A stretch of DNA of 64,000 bases from Morella rubra. Lineage: Eukaryota > Streptophyta > Magnoliopsida > Fagales > Myricaceae. This document shows, piece by piece, positions 36,897 to 46,939 of the stretch. Below the pieces are notes generated by a model. It worked only from the letters and a program-made list of their open reading frames with translations. It did no database searches and was not told the origin of the DNA. The position numbers and the translations under genes are program-made. Location of the stretch: NCBI GenBank assembly GCA_003952965.2, contig RXIC02000003.1:140080-204079 (forward strand), read 5' to 3'. How positions within the stretch are numbered: position 1 is the stretch's first letter; each line of letters opens with the position of its first letter.

Positions 36897-37943
36897 ATGG
36901 CAACATCAAGAAAGCGGTTAAGGACTGGGCATGTCTCATCACTGGAGGATTTGATAGAGAGGGAGGGATTCGCGCACAAGGGTACTAGTTAAGCAGGTCG
37001 TCAAGATCGAGGAGCTATCTCGATTGAGCTTCGAGGGTTGGACATTTCCCCAGATTTTCACTACTAGAGGATGGATGCCCATCCTTCAAATGATCGGGTG
37101 TGTCATCCATTTATGTGGAGATGGAGAAACAAGATCCCACTGTGGATCAAGTGACTCTGGCAGTCCTTGGGGCCAGGGTAATGTCTCAGTAGATGCGATT
37201 GTTGAGTTTCTAGGAATCCCTAGGGTTGCAGTTCCACTTGAGGGTGATGCCCCTCCTCCTCTTGCAACAGGGGGTGATGCCTCTCCTCCTCCTCCATTAG
37301 AGGACGATGCCCCTTCTCATTGGTTGAGCTGACCATGAATCAGATACTACTAGCCATGACAGGTCACTTGGGCCGTACTACAAATGAGGAGCAATCATTT
37401 GACAAAAGGATCTAATCCCTCTCATCAGGATACTGCATTTATTGCTCGCCTCAAATGTTGATCCCAAGCTCCACAAGATAGGCTTCACATAGAAATGTGC
37501 TTGATTCCTGTTTAGGTTGGCGACTGGGACCCACATAGATATGCCTGGGCAGATATATGAAATCTTTTGTCGTGAGGCACATGTAAGCTCTCAAGACAGT
37601 CTTCCATTTGGACTGATGATTACAGGCTTCCTCATAGTGGTGGGGGTTCAAGGCGTAACTGATGAAAAGACTATCTCCCAAATACGACCTATCGGGTGGA
37701 CATCTCATGTGAGGAGTGTAGGCCATGTTGGTCGCCATGCATGACCTAGGGCCCAAGATCACAATAACACAAATATGGAGGGAAGTGCTTGAGGCAGAAG
37801 AGGACCATGCAGCCCACCCAGAGCGCCCACAGTGGGTAGATGGGTTCTTGGCTGAGATCACAATGCAACTAGCCGCTCTCTGTGCGTTTATCAAGGAGCA
37901 GATGCAGTACATTCTCACCGGGATTGCATTTATTGAGGACTAG
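36897..37943 (+). pseudogene. Transposase_32-like gene of the TGTCGACACA family
   Basis: The ATG at 36,897 gives MATSRKRLRTGHVSSLEDLI; later frames give LSRLSFEGWTFPQIFTTRGW, VDAIVEFLGIPRVAVPLEGD with Pro-rich repeats (GDAPPPL, GDASPPP), SLPFGLMITGFLIVVGVQGV and the C-terminal RPQWVDGFLAEITMQLAALC. The order matches the genes at 14,521 and 22,840. Stops and frameshifts occur near 36,990, 37,330 and 37,740. It lies ahead of a last group of TGTCGACA sites (38,330-38,420). Confidence 0.6.
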
Positions 37944-38329
37944 CTTCTGGACCTTGCAGACCTCCCTTGATGCATGTTGCTATTGGGACGTGGTGACGTC
38001 TTCTTTTGTGGCATTTCAGTTGCACTTTTGTTTTGTTTATATATGCTTATATGTAATTAACTAGCTTACATTCGGTTATGTCTATGGACTTATATATGTT
38101 GTGGTTGACATGACTACTTTTTCTGTATATTTTGTTGAATTTGAACTGTAGTTGACATAGTTGCTTTTTGATGTATTTTTTGATGGAATATAGAGTGTCA
38201 ATGTCAAAGTGTGTACTCTGTAAATCAATCAGGATTATTGTTTGGTCCCCAAAACTACTTTCGTATGTGTTGCCACTATGTTCTCATGTGTCTACACATA
38301 CAAAATAGCAATCGGGTGCACTTGTCATG

Positions 38330-38877
38330 AGTCGACACTATGGTAGAATGTGTTGACACAACAAGACAGTACTCAGGTTCATGAGTCACGTGTTGACGTT
38401 ATCATCACATGGGTCGACACAAACATTCGAACATATAATAACACATATTCGAACAAACATTATACATAAAAGAACCCCTCTGAAAATACCTTTGAATAAT
38501 ATTGAACACGAATAGAAAATAAAACGCATGTTTGTTACATATCAAATATGATATTCGGAATCTCATGTTCGATTTATTTGAACGTTATTTATACATTTTC
38601 ATCACCCAATTAAAAGGACTAAGATTTTGAGATGATCACGTTGGGCCACGAAATCCGTTCCGTCCCTAAACGTTTCCCGCCATCTCTCCTGTGTAAATTA
38701 GAGACAAAAGTATTTAGCAACGACTTTGTTATGTCGCTAATGACGGATGCCATTTCTTTTTCATCTCTAATGATTTTTTTAAGGACGGTTGACATTTAGT
38801 CTCTAAAAGTGGTATTTTAGAGATGTTTTACGTGACGTCTCAGGGAAAATCATCCTTGAAAAGCAAAAATGGTGTTG
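38330..38877 (-). mobile_element. CACTA-like terminus abutting OMT-C
   Basis: TGTCGACA-type sites (38,330-38,420) are followed by a segment with TTAGCAACGACTTTGTTATG and its near-inverse, and a final GGTGTTGTG at 38,877, which read inward is CACAACACCATTTTTGC. The next bases, GTACTTTGTCATGC, are the OMT 3' flank seen after copy B (10,075), so the border is exact and GTA may be the target duplication. The partner end is not found. Confidence 0.55.
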
Positions 38878-39098
38878 TGGTACTTTGTCATGCAACATAA
38901 TAAAATGGAACATGACAAATCCTTGAAGCTATTATTGAACAACATACAACATGGTCTTAAACACATAACATCTGTTATAAAATATTAAAAACAGAAAAAG
39001 AAAAAAGCAACTGCCAATTAGCTTTTTTTTAGTACGGATTCAAATCCCTACTAAACTAAACCGTATTCTCCTCAGTTGCTAAGCCACTGGATCCAAGA

Positions 39099-41110
39099 TC
39101 AAATTGGATAAGCCTCAATAACGGACGGTATAGTTGGAATTTTGATGATTTTGTAGCAAGGGAAGCCTCCTTTTAATAATTCTTTCCATTCAAGCTCAGT
39201 CCTATCCTTTCCGCTAGTGGTGTGTGCCATCATCAATAAGTCAAACACTATGCTTGTCTTATCAAACAAGTCATGACTATCTTTCTCAAGAATAATATCA
39301 ACAATAATAAGCTTTCCCTTTTTTTCCGGAATTGCTTTTCGACAATCCGCAAAATCTGATGCAACTTCATCGCCTCAATCGTGTACCACCCACTACATCC
39401 ACATTATGAATGATAGAAGTTATTGTGAATTTATTACTCATTCTAAAAATTTAAGTTGATAGTAAGAGACAGATTTATTATTTGAATTATATTCTTTAAC
39501 ACTCTCATAAGGTGTGAGCTAGATTCTCATTTAATTGGGAGACCCAATACTTTGCAATGTTTAATTAAAAAATTTGGGTGAAATACAGTAGAGTCAAGTC
39601 TCGAATACAAGACTTGCGTCGTGATAAAATGTGGATCTACCCGTTATTCTAAAAGTTTGAGCTAATAGGAAAAGATAGATTTTATTATTTGAATTATATA
39701 TATTCTCCAACTATACTTTTTTTATACTCATGGAGAGGAAAAATGATGAAAAGATGCAAAAAATGACTAGCCTCATGGAAAATAAAAAAAAAAATATACT
39801 TTCGTGAAAATTGCATCAAATATCAGGAATGGCACCGGCCTCGAACATGTCTCCTCCAACATGGGAGACCCTGTTAGGGACCCCGGTCTAGGCGCCACAA
39901 CAACACCAAACTCCCGCCAAGTGATTCGAACGCGATCACTCCAATCGATTCTCCTAAACCGTTCTTGGCAACACACGAGCTGAAATATAGATCTAACAAC
40001 ACAAATGGAGAACACTCAAGATATTATTATGAAGAACGAAGAAAGTGGTTAAGGGTTAATTAGCCCAAGAAACACAAGAACAATCCCGATCAAGGTTAAT
40101 TAGCCCAAGAATGGGTACCAAACTAGGTTATTAGCCTAGAATGAATCCCAAGCGACAAGGTTATTAGCCCTGACACCAACTTAGCATATACGTGCCTATG
40201 CTCGGCCAAAACACTCCCCGAAAGTACTCAGGCTCTCCAAGACTCTACTGATCTAGATATCCCACACTATGCACCTAAGGGTGTTTATATAGACATCCTT
40301 AGGTGCTTACAAACCCTACTGGAATCAACTCAAATCAATCTAAATCAAATCACCGATCTTTAGGAATTAATCCCGTCGATCAATAGATTTGATATAAACA
40401 TGCCTAATAAACCGAACTAAAAAAGGAAAGATAATATTCTAGACTTTCGGAGAACGTCCGAATCTAGAAGATATGATTCATCGTATCGCTTCAAGGAAGG
40501 AAACCAATCGCCGAAGATATTTCCATAAAAAACGTGGTCGTGCTGCCGCTACGCTCTGAGCTGGTCTTGAGCTGGTCCTGATCTGTCTGCAACTGGCTGT
40601 TGGCATGCCGGCATAAGTATCGCTGGGCTCCTGGTCAGTCAGCACGCCTGGGATGTCCTGGTCGGTAGGCATGCTTTGGCTTCCCTGGCCGGCCCTGATC
40701 GATCAGCCGGCTTTGGCTGCCCTGGTCGGTCGGCAATGTTTCTATTTCGTGGTAGTCCAGGCCGTGGTCTTTACTAGGGATCCTGTCAGACCCCCTCATG
40801 TCCTGGTGTCATGGCTACAACATGTGGGCTATCAAAGTTGATGCCTCTAATATATAGATGTGAATTAACAATCTCAGCTATCATCCCACCAGTACCACCT
40901 CCTACATCTACCAATGATCCAACGCAATCGAATCCATCTTTGTATTCGGCCAGGACCACTGCCATCACGATCTTGGCTGTACACGCCATGGCATCTTTGA
41001 AGATCTCGTTGAATTCAGGATTTTGTGAGGTGAAGTCCCACATCTCACAGCCACGGACCTTCTTGAAGGCTATGCCACAATCTTTGACGCATTGGCTAAG
41101 GTAGTGCCAA
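39099..41110 (-). pseudogene. O-methyltransferase copy C, split by a solo LTR
   Basis: Exon 2 (39,392-39,099) keeps the GGKxRT region and ends EAYPI, with small deletions near 39,170 and 39,350. Exon 1 runs from about 41,110 to 39,800 but is split by an LTR at 39,872-40,788. It encodes MWDFTSQNPEFNEIFKDAMA, TAKIVMAVVLAEYKDGFDCV and SAM motif LVDVGGGTGGM. The dimerisation N-terminus is missing: homology stops at about 41,111 where unrelated DNA begins. The donor is changed from AAG|GTATA to AAA|GTATA. Its interrupted exon 1 is repeated in inverted form at 63,595-63,916. Confidence 0.85.
39872..40788 (-). mobile_element. Solo LTR, 917 bp, with GACCC target duplication
   Basis: The insert starts TGTTAGGGACC and ends GGATCCTGTCA, imperfect inverted ends of the TG...CA type. 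It is flanked on both sides by GACCC (39,867-39,871 and 40,789-40,793), while uninterrupted copy B has one GACCC-like site at the same OMT codon. A TATA-like TATATAAAC on the reverse strand (near 40,287) and no internal domain indicate a solo LTR in reverse orientation, left by LTR-LTR recombination. Confidence 0.85.
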
Positions 41111-41164
41111 TAGGACTTTGTTTTAACTCAACGCGATCGATAACATTAATTAGTTGCTCGATAA

Positions 41165-41390
41165 CCATGAGGCCTTTTATAATATAAAATTTTGTTAAAA
41201 AATCATTCTTTTAATTTTTATATATGCAACATTGCTCATCGAAAATGTGTATTTAAGATTTATTTGTATTTCACTTTCAATTGTTAATTAATGTTTGTAT
41301 TATTAATTTTTTACTTTGTTGATTTTATTAATGTCATTTTAAAATAACGGTTATAATTAATAATATTTTATAATTATTAATTGTTTTGTA
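41165..41390. repeat. Dispersed AT-rich repeat (also near 9428 and 63,320)
   Basis: CATGAGGCCTTTTATAATA begins a stretch of about 225 bp that matches 9428-9660 and recurs inverted at about 63,320-63,540. It ends near TTTTGTAGTG. The family is unknown; the copy at 9387 has a hAT-like CAGGGCTGGCC just outside. Confidence 0.65.
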
Positions 41391-41394
41391 GTGT

Positions 41395-41570
41395 CTACTC
41401 AGCTGATCATTCTTCAAGAAAGATTTAACCGAGAAATTCGCAGCTTGTTCCTTGGTCCAAATCCATCGGTCTTCATGTTTAGAAACTGGAAGAGGTAATC
41501 TCATAATAGCATCCGCTGAGTCTTCCTCAAATAAGTCAGGAATGAGGCCAGAATCCCACTGCCCATTATC
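41395..41570 (-). pseudogene. LINE reverse-transcriptase C-terminal fragment (left arm)
   Basis: The reverse strand reads QWDSGLIPDLFEEDSADAIM, RLPLPVSKHEDRWIWTKEQA and NFSVKSFLKND, the segment just before the zf-RVT domain in plant L1-type LINE ORF2 proteins (W..DLF, I..LPL, D...W...G.FSVKS). About 58 codons survive with no catalytic domain. A mirror copy lies at 63,136-63,312. Confidence 0.7.
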
Positions 41571-42840
41571 GTGTTAGGCTACTTAATCGCAGTTGTTTCT
41601 GCGCATGGAAGGAATAAATAACCCAAAACTACGAGAAAAAATAATAAGAAATTAATTTGCACCAACAAACCATTAATGTACCATTAAATCTAATAATATG
41701 CTGCATGTGCATGGTAGCTTAAGATATTCAGGCATCAAAACATCCATTAACAAATCCAGAATTACAAAAATTTAACGTAGATGTGGGAACTTTCACTTGT
41801 ACTGGTTGAACTCACTTTTACTTTGCCCTGCTGCAGAAAATAAATGGTCATGTATGATGTACCTGTTTGAAGGAAGAAAAATTTACGTAAAGTATGATCT
41901 ATCTCACATTTTCCGGAGGCCGGTAAACCTTTCTTTTCAGTCTTCAGATAATTGACAAGTTAATCGTCGGTTTCCGGATTATAATGGATTTAACAAGATA
42001 TTTTTTGGATTTCTCAAAAAGGACCACAACAAAAAAAAAAACGAAAAAAGAATAGAAAAGAAAGAGATCTTCTGTACTGAATCAGTCAATAGCAACTGAC
42101 ACACCTTGAGGGAAGTTGCAATCTGCAAGTTGTAAAGCTCCTCTAGCTAATTTTAGTTCTGCTCATCCCCACTAATTCCATAGGGTGGGTCGTGTTAGGC
42201 TACTTATAAATCGCATTTCTTTCTGCGAACGGAAGGAGCTTCCTTTTTTTTCAAAAAAAAAAAAAAAAAAATCGCAGTGCTCTAGATCAGTAGCTAGCAT
42301 TCCTGGCTTTCGGCATTGCCATGCGCTTAATCTCTCACCTAATGACCATTGACCAGTGTTCTAGTTGGAGTTGCTTTTAATCAGTAATAAACCCCATTCG
42401 ATCGTTACCCCTAGTAGAAAATTAATGTTTCGACTAGGCGCACAAGAACCACATTTTTCTTTACCTGATCACCTACCGAGGTGAGATTTACAGACTAAGT
42501 CAATGGGAATGTTACAACAAAATTTAAACTTGATTTGGACCCAAGATGAGCTCTGAAACTAGACTCACGAACTGAGCTAGACAAAGAGAGAAGCAAGAGA
42601 GAGAGAAAGCAATTCATTGATTGGTTCGTTTTTTGCACCTTTCCTCTCGAATTCCACAAAAAAAAAAGTCTAGCATTAAATCGACATCCTGGTCAGTCTT
42701 CAATCTTTCTCGTTATTGTTTGGGTGAGGTCGGTCTTGAACTCCCGGAAATCTAACCGACGACACTATACAACTTCATGAGGTTCTCCCCCCAGGAGAGG
42801 ACATTTCAAGTTCCACTTTTTCTAAAAAAAAAGAGCTCCA
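41571..42840. other. Noncoding DNA, left arm
   Basis: GTGTTAGGCTACTTA.A.TCGC occurs twice (about 41,571 and 42,191), each followed by TTTCTGCG..NGGAAGGA, suggesting duplicated transposon ends about 620 bp apart. A poly-A run follows at about 42,250-42,270. No gene is recognised. Confidence 0.45.
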
Positions 42841-42848
42841 AAAGTGGC

Positions 42849-42942
42849 TTCACCCTCTTTGCCCACACTATGTTTTGGATACCATTCCAACGCCACCCTC
42901 TTTGCCCACACTATGTTTCGGATACCATTCCAACGCAGTGAA
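42849..42942. repeat. Tandem duplication of a 46-bp unit
   Basis: CACCCTCTTTGCCCACACTA followed by TGTTT(T/C)GGATACCATTCCAACGC occurs twice in a row with one base difference. The mirror copy at about 61,763-61,852 has the same two units. Confidence 0.85.
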
Positions 42943-43508
42943 AGGAAATGTCAATAACGTTCTTAATGCGTTAAAATGCTTTGGGCTGCAAATGTTCGCA
43001 TGGTTTTAGATGTTAAGAAATTACAAGTTGGGTATACATTCCAATGGATAGAGTTATATCTATTCGATATCCAGTTCTACGTGTTCGGACAAGCAAAAAT
43101 CTTCGTGTTCGAAAATTCAACGAATCAAAATGTTGAATCATTTGAATCTGATCGAACGTCGAGAGACATGTGGTCGTCTGAACGCTAAATTTAACATTGG
43201 TTTGGGAAATTGCTAGAAAATTATTAAAAAATATATTAATATAACAATTTTACTAACAAAATGTAATGTTAAATAATTAATCACAATATTTGAAAAACAT
43301 CGAAACAATTAAAATATAATACGTAATAAAATAAATAGTCTATCTTGACTGTCGAGGTGGGTCTAAACTACTTCAAAACTTTTTCCAACCCCATGCATCC
43401 TCATCTTCCTAAATCAAAAATTGTAATCAATAAAGCTTAAATAATTGCTTTAAATAATCATTAAAAAAATGGATCGATTAAAAAATATATATAACTCACC
43501 TATACAAC
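42943..43508. other. Flank of CACTA end, left arm
   Basis: This contains TGTTCGGAC, GATCGAACGTCG and TCGTCTGAACG, variants of the CGTCCGAACG site, then AT-rich DNA. Near 43,330-43,420 the reverse strand has an exon-like end (GAAGATGAGGATGCATGGGG, reading EDEDAWGWKKF then stop) preceded by an AG acceptor. The CACTA end at 43,509 may therefore sit in an intron of another transposon gene. Confidence 0.45.
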
Positions 43509-43680
43509 CACTACAAGAAAAAATACTTTGGGTGACAAAAAAATTTGCACCCAAAGTACAGTCAGCTAAGGTTTTGGGTGACAAAACCGAGTTGTCACCG
43601 GTTTGTCACTAAAGCCCGTCAGCCAATGTTTTAGGTGACGATTTTCATGTTCTGTCACTCAAAACCCTTCGGACGGTATA
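43509..43680. mobile_element. CACTA terminus, TTTGGGTGAC type (left arm)
   Basis: CACTACAAGAAAAAATACTT opens a terminus with repeated GGGTGACAAAA and TTGTCACC motifs. Its mirror at 61,025-61,195 ends CTTGTAGTG. It is related to but distinct from the end at 11,487 (CACTACAAGAAATATAGC). No partner end with the same sequence is found in the same arm. Confidence 0.7.
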
Positions 43681-43686
43681 TAATTG

Positions 43687-44690
43687 TGAGTGCAAAAACA
43701 ACCCAAGAGGGGGGTGAATTGGATTTTATAAAAACTTTTTCTCTTTTACAAAAAACCCAAATATGCACAGACCCCTTTCTAAAAGAACTAGAGAGCATAT
43801 CTATATCATCAATGAGTCTAAAGAAGAATAAAAATAATAGATAATCATGCACAACAAATAGATAACGACAATAAATAGAGATAAGGATAGAGAGATGACA
43901 CCGTGATTTTTAGGTGGTTCGGTCAACACTTGCCTACCCACCCCCAAGGCTATTGACTTCTTTGGGCTTTCTTCACTATCTTCCAAATAGTAAATACACC
44001 TTAGCTTCCCGGGTGCTAAGGAACCTTTACAAAGTGTTTTTCGAGCTTACACTTTAACTCACTCTCACAAATCCTCACAACCTAGAGGATTTCTTCTACC
44101 CAACTAGTAGGACAAGTGTTTTCCCAACACTTACGTGTTTTTCAAGAATGGGTACAAAAGAATCTTAGTAAAGGCTCTTTAAGCCGAATAAACAAGTATG
44201 AAGCACTGAGGTGTGCAAAGAGACAAGATTCTCAAAGAAAGCGACAGTATTTGCAGGTGGGGGAACATGCTTTCTTGGTTGGTGGAGCTTCTTTCTTCTT
44301 CAAAGCTTTTTCTCTCTCTAGAAATTAGGCAAGAGTTAATAGCGCACACTTCTTGCTTTTCTCTCTCCATCTTCTTCTATTTAAAGCTCCTAGGGCACAA
44401 AGGGTCTTCTTGTAAAGTTTGAGTGCCGTTGGAGGTCATTTGAGACCATTTGGAGACTTTTTGGATGAGTTGGCGTTGCTTCCAAGATATCTGCAAAATC
44501 GCACAATGTGTCGACACATTGATGGTATGTGCTGACACATTAAAATTTGGCCTGAAAACATGCTCTCGGGTGTTAGTGCAATGTGTCGACACTATTCTCA
44601 ATGTGTCGACACTTTAGAATGGCCTGGAATCACTCTCTCGGTGTTAGTCAATGTGTCGTGTGTTCGACACTTCCAACACTTAGTTTGAAA
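43687..44690 (-). mobile_element. Copia LTR-like segment with TGTCGACACA sites (left arm)
   Basis: Read on the reverse strand it ends with CAATTCACCCCCCCTCTTGG-like sequence and TTGCACTCACA, and carries ACCACCTAAAAATCACGG and TTAGCACCCGGGAAGCTA, all shared with the R/U5 of the LTR at 20,210-21,388. Upstream lies TTTAAATAGAAG (TATA-like) and four or five copies of TGTGTCGACACATTG (44,505-44,670). No primer site follows, so it is a solo or truncated LTR beside a CACTA end. Confidence 0.6.
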
Positions 44691-44893
44691 AATTAGTTCT
44701 TTGATAGCAACTTCAATTCAACATATCTCAAAAACACCTACAATAAAAAATTGACCAATTAACTTGTGTAATGGTGTTCAAACAAGTTTTGCATCAAACA
44801 AGTAATAAGTAATAACAACAAATAAGTAATGTCAGTTTCTCAGAAGTCTAAAAACTAATAAGTAATGACATTTAACAACAAATAACTATAACT

Positions 44894-46852
44894 TTAATTT
44901 TTAGCAGGTTCAGCACCTGCACCAGCACCATCTGCTCCAGCACTATCTGCACCACCACTACACCAACACCATCATCATCACATTGTCTGCAATTGCAACA
45001 TTGAAAAATTAACAAACAGTAATGACATGAACAAAGATAAAAATAAATAAATACAAATACAAGAGCTTAGTACACACTTAAAATCAAATTAATGGCAGTC
45101 TTTATTTATGTTATTATCTTACCATGAAACGTTTTCCGGCTTGCATGAGATGAGATTGGAAATGTTGGTGGAACTTGGTCGGGATTGGGATTTGCAACAT
45201 TTTGGTTTTGAAGTTGGTCCTACAAAAGTTAAACAAACAATTAACTAGGAAAATACATAAATAGAATCAATAGTGATTATGTGAGGGTAAGTAACTAAAA
45301 TTTTTACCCAGGCTTCAGCCATCATTTTGATTGTAGATTGAAGCGATGAAATTGTAGACTACATCATCTTCATTTGATCTTGCATCTCTATCATTTCCGC
45401 GTTATTAGAAGATTCAGGCTGAGTGGATATTATGTTGGGGTTGGTAGGATGGGATGAAGGAGTTGGTCCTAGTCCAACGCCGCGAATGCGACCATGTCGT
45501 TCTGACCCATAACTTGTGCATATCGGTCAGATGGTGACCAACTGATGTTGCCACCCATTCTGGATTGGCTCAAAGTTTGTGAACTTGCTGGATCATTCAG
45601 TTCAATCTCCTCCATTCGCCTCTGAAAGAATAGAACATACAGTTAAATTATGAATTAAAATTAAAATAATTCAAATCAAAATTGATGTAATAGTGACATA
45701 CTATTTTCTCTGCTACATCCGGATTCATTGGAGACCCGTCAGAACGTGAATGGACAGCTTTATATAACTCTGCTCGATCAATTGGAACTTGTTTCTCTTT
45801 TTCCTACATCACAAACACCATATAGAATGATAAAATTGTAAATTACTTATAAGAATCCTAATAATAAATATTATACCAGTAAACAAACTAATTAAGTACT
45901 ACGTACCAACTCGTGAGCATGACGTGCAAAGCTCTTAGATCCTGCAGCGTGGACCGACGTCTGGAGTGATCTACTTTGTTTCCTAGCTTCACTTCGACGC
46001 TACATTAACACCAAGACATTAGAAATTAATAATAAGCTATATTCATGAAATCCATAATACAAAGAAATAATGTCATACCTGTCCTGCATCAGAATACCAA
46101 AAATCGACTAAGTTGTAAAATTGCTCCAAATTAACGTTTGTTGGAGCTTTACTTTTGACATGTTGAGGCGTAAAGGCCTCATTGAAAAATTTGTGCTTCA
46201 AACTACATTTGTAGTTCCTCCATTTTTCTCCCAAATCTTTGATGAACCAACGCTTCACTGTATCCCCCAATGGAGGCTCGGGGATTGTAAAGCGCCTCTG
46301 CAAAATATACCCCAAGAGTTAGGTACGTCAAGTATTAAACTTATATAATTGAATTTCAAGTACTATGAATAAAATTAGGTATACCGTCATAATACTCCAA
46401 CAATCCTCCTTTATTGCCGTAGGGACTCTACGCCAATCCACGGCATCTAGGGGGATTTGATTAGGAACATGGGCAACGCAACCGTGAATTTGTTAAAAAT
46501 GCCTCCTTCATCACCTAGAGGCTGCCATTGTCATTAAAACGCGTTGGAATCCATTCACCCTCTTTTAGATTCCACACGTCAGTCATGCGCGTCTCACCAC
46601 GCGCTTTACGAACTTGAGTATCATCTGCACATGTAAAATGTGAAATTAAATTCACTAACAAATAACTAAAATTATCACTATTTTGGTTATTAACAAACCA
46701 ACTATTTCTTCATCGTTCGAAGGTTCATCATCTTCGAACGAAGGTTGCTGTGATGGTGGCGTAGGTTGTTGTGATGATGGTGTAGCTTGCTGTGATGACG
46801 ACGTAGCTTGCTGTGATGAAGAGGATATAGTCCTGAACCTCTTCCTCGTCAT
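44894..46852 (-). pseudogene. Transposase_24 gene (left arm)
   Basis: The start at 46,852 gives MTRKRFRTISSSSQQATSSS with four S/Q repeats and an acidic FEDDEPSNDEE. Later exons give RKARGETRMTDVWNL, RRFTIPEPPLGDTVKRWFIK, DLGEKWRNYKCSLKHKFFNE, NLEQFYNLVDFWYSDAG, SRSLQTSVHAAGSKSFARHA, EKQVPIDRAELYKAVHS and RMEEIELNDPASSQTL. It ends GAGAEPAKN. This is the Ptta/En/Spm (Transposase_24) family. Introns with GT..AG borders separate seven to eight exons. Only a few indels break it (in the NDNG.LGDEGG stretch and near the QMKMM helix). It is the best preserved transposase gene here, present again at 57,851-59,805. Confidence 0.75.
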
Positions 46853-46939
46853 TGTACCTACACAACAAACTGTAGTAATTGATATTCGAGAATCAATTAC
46901 CATAAATATCCTAGTAATTTCCCTAAAGTAATATTCATG

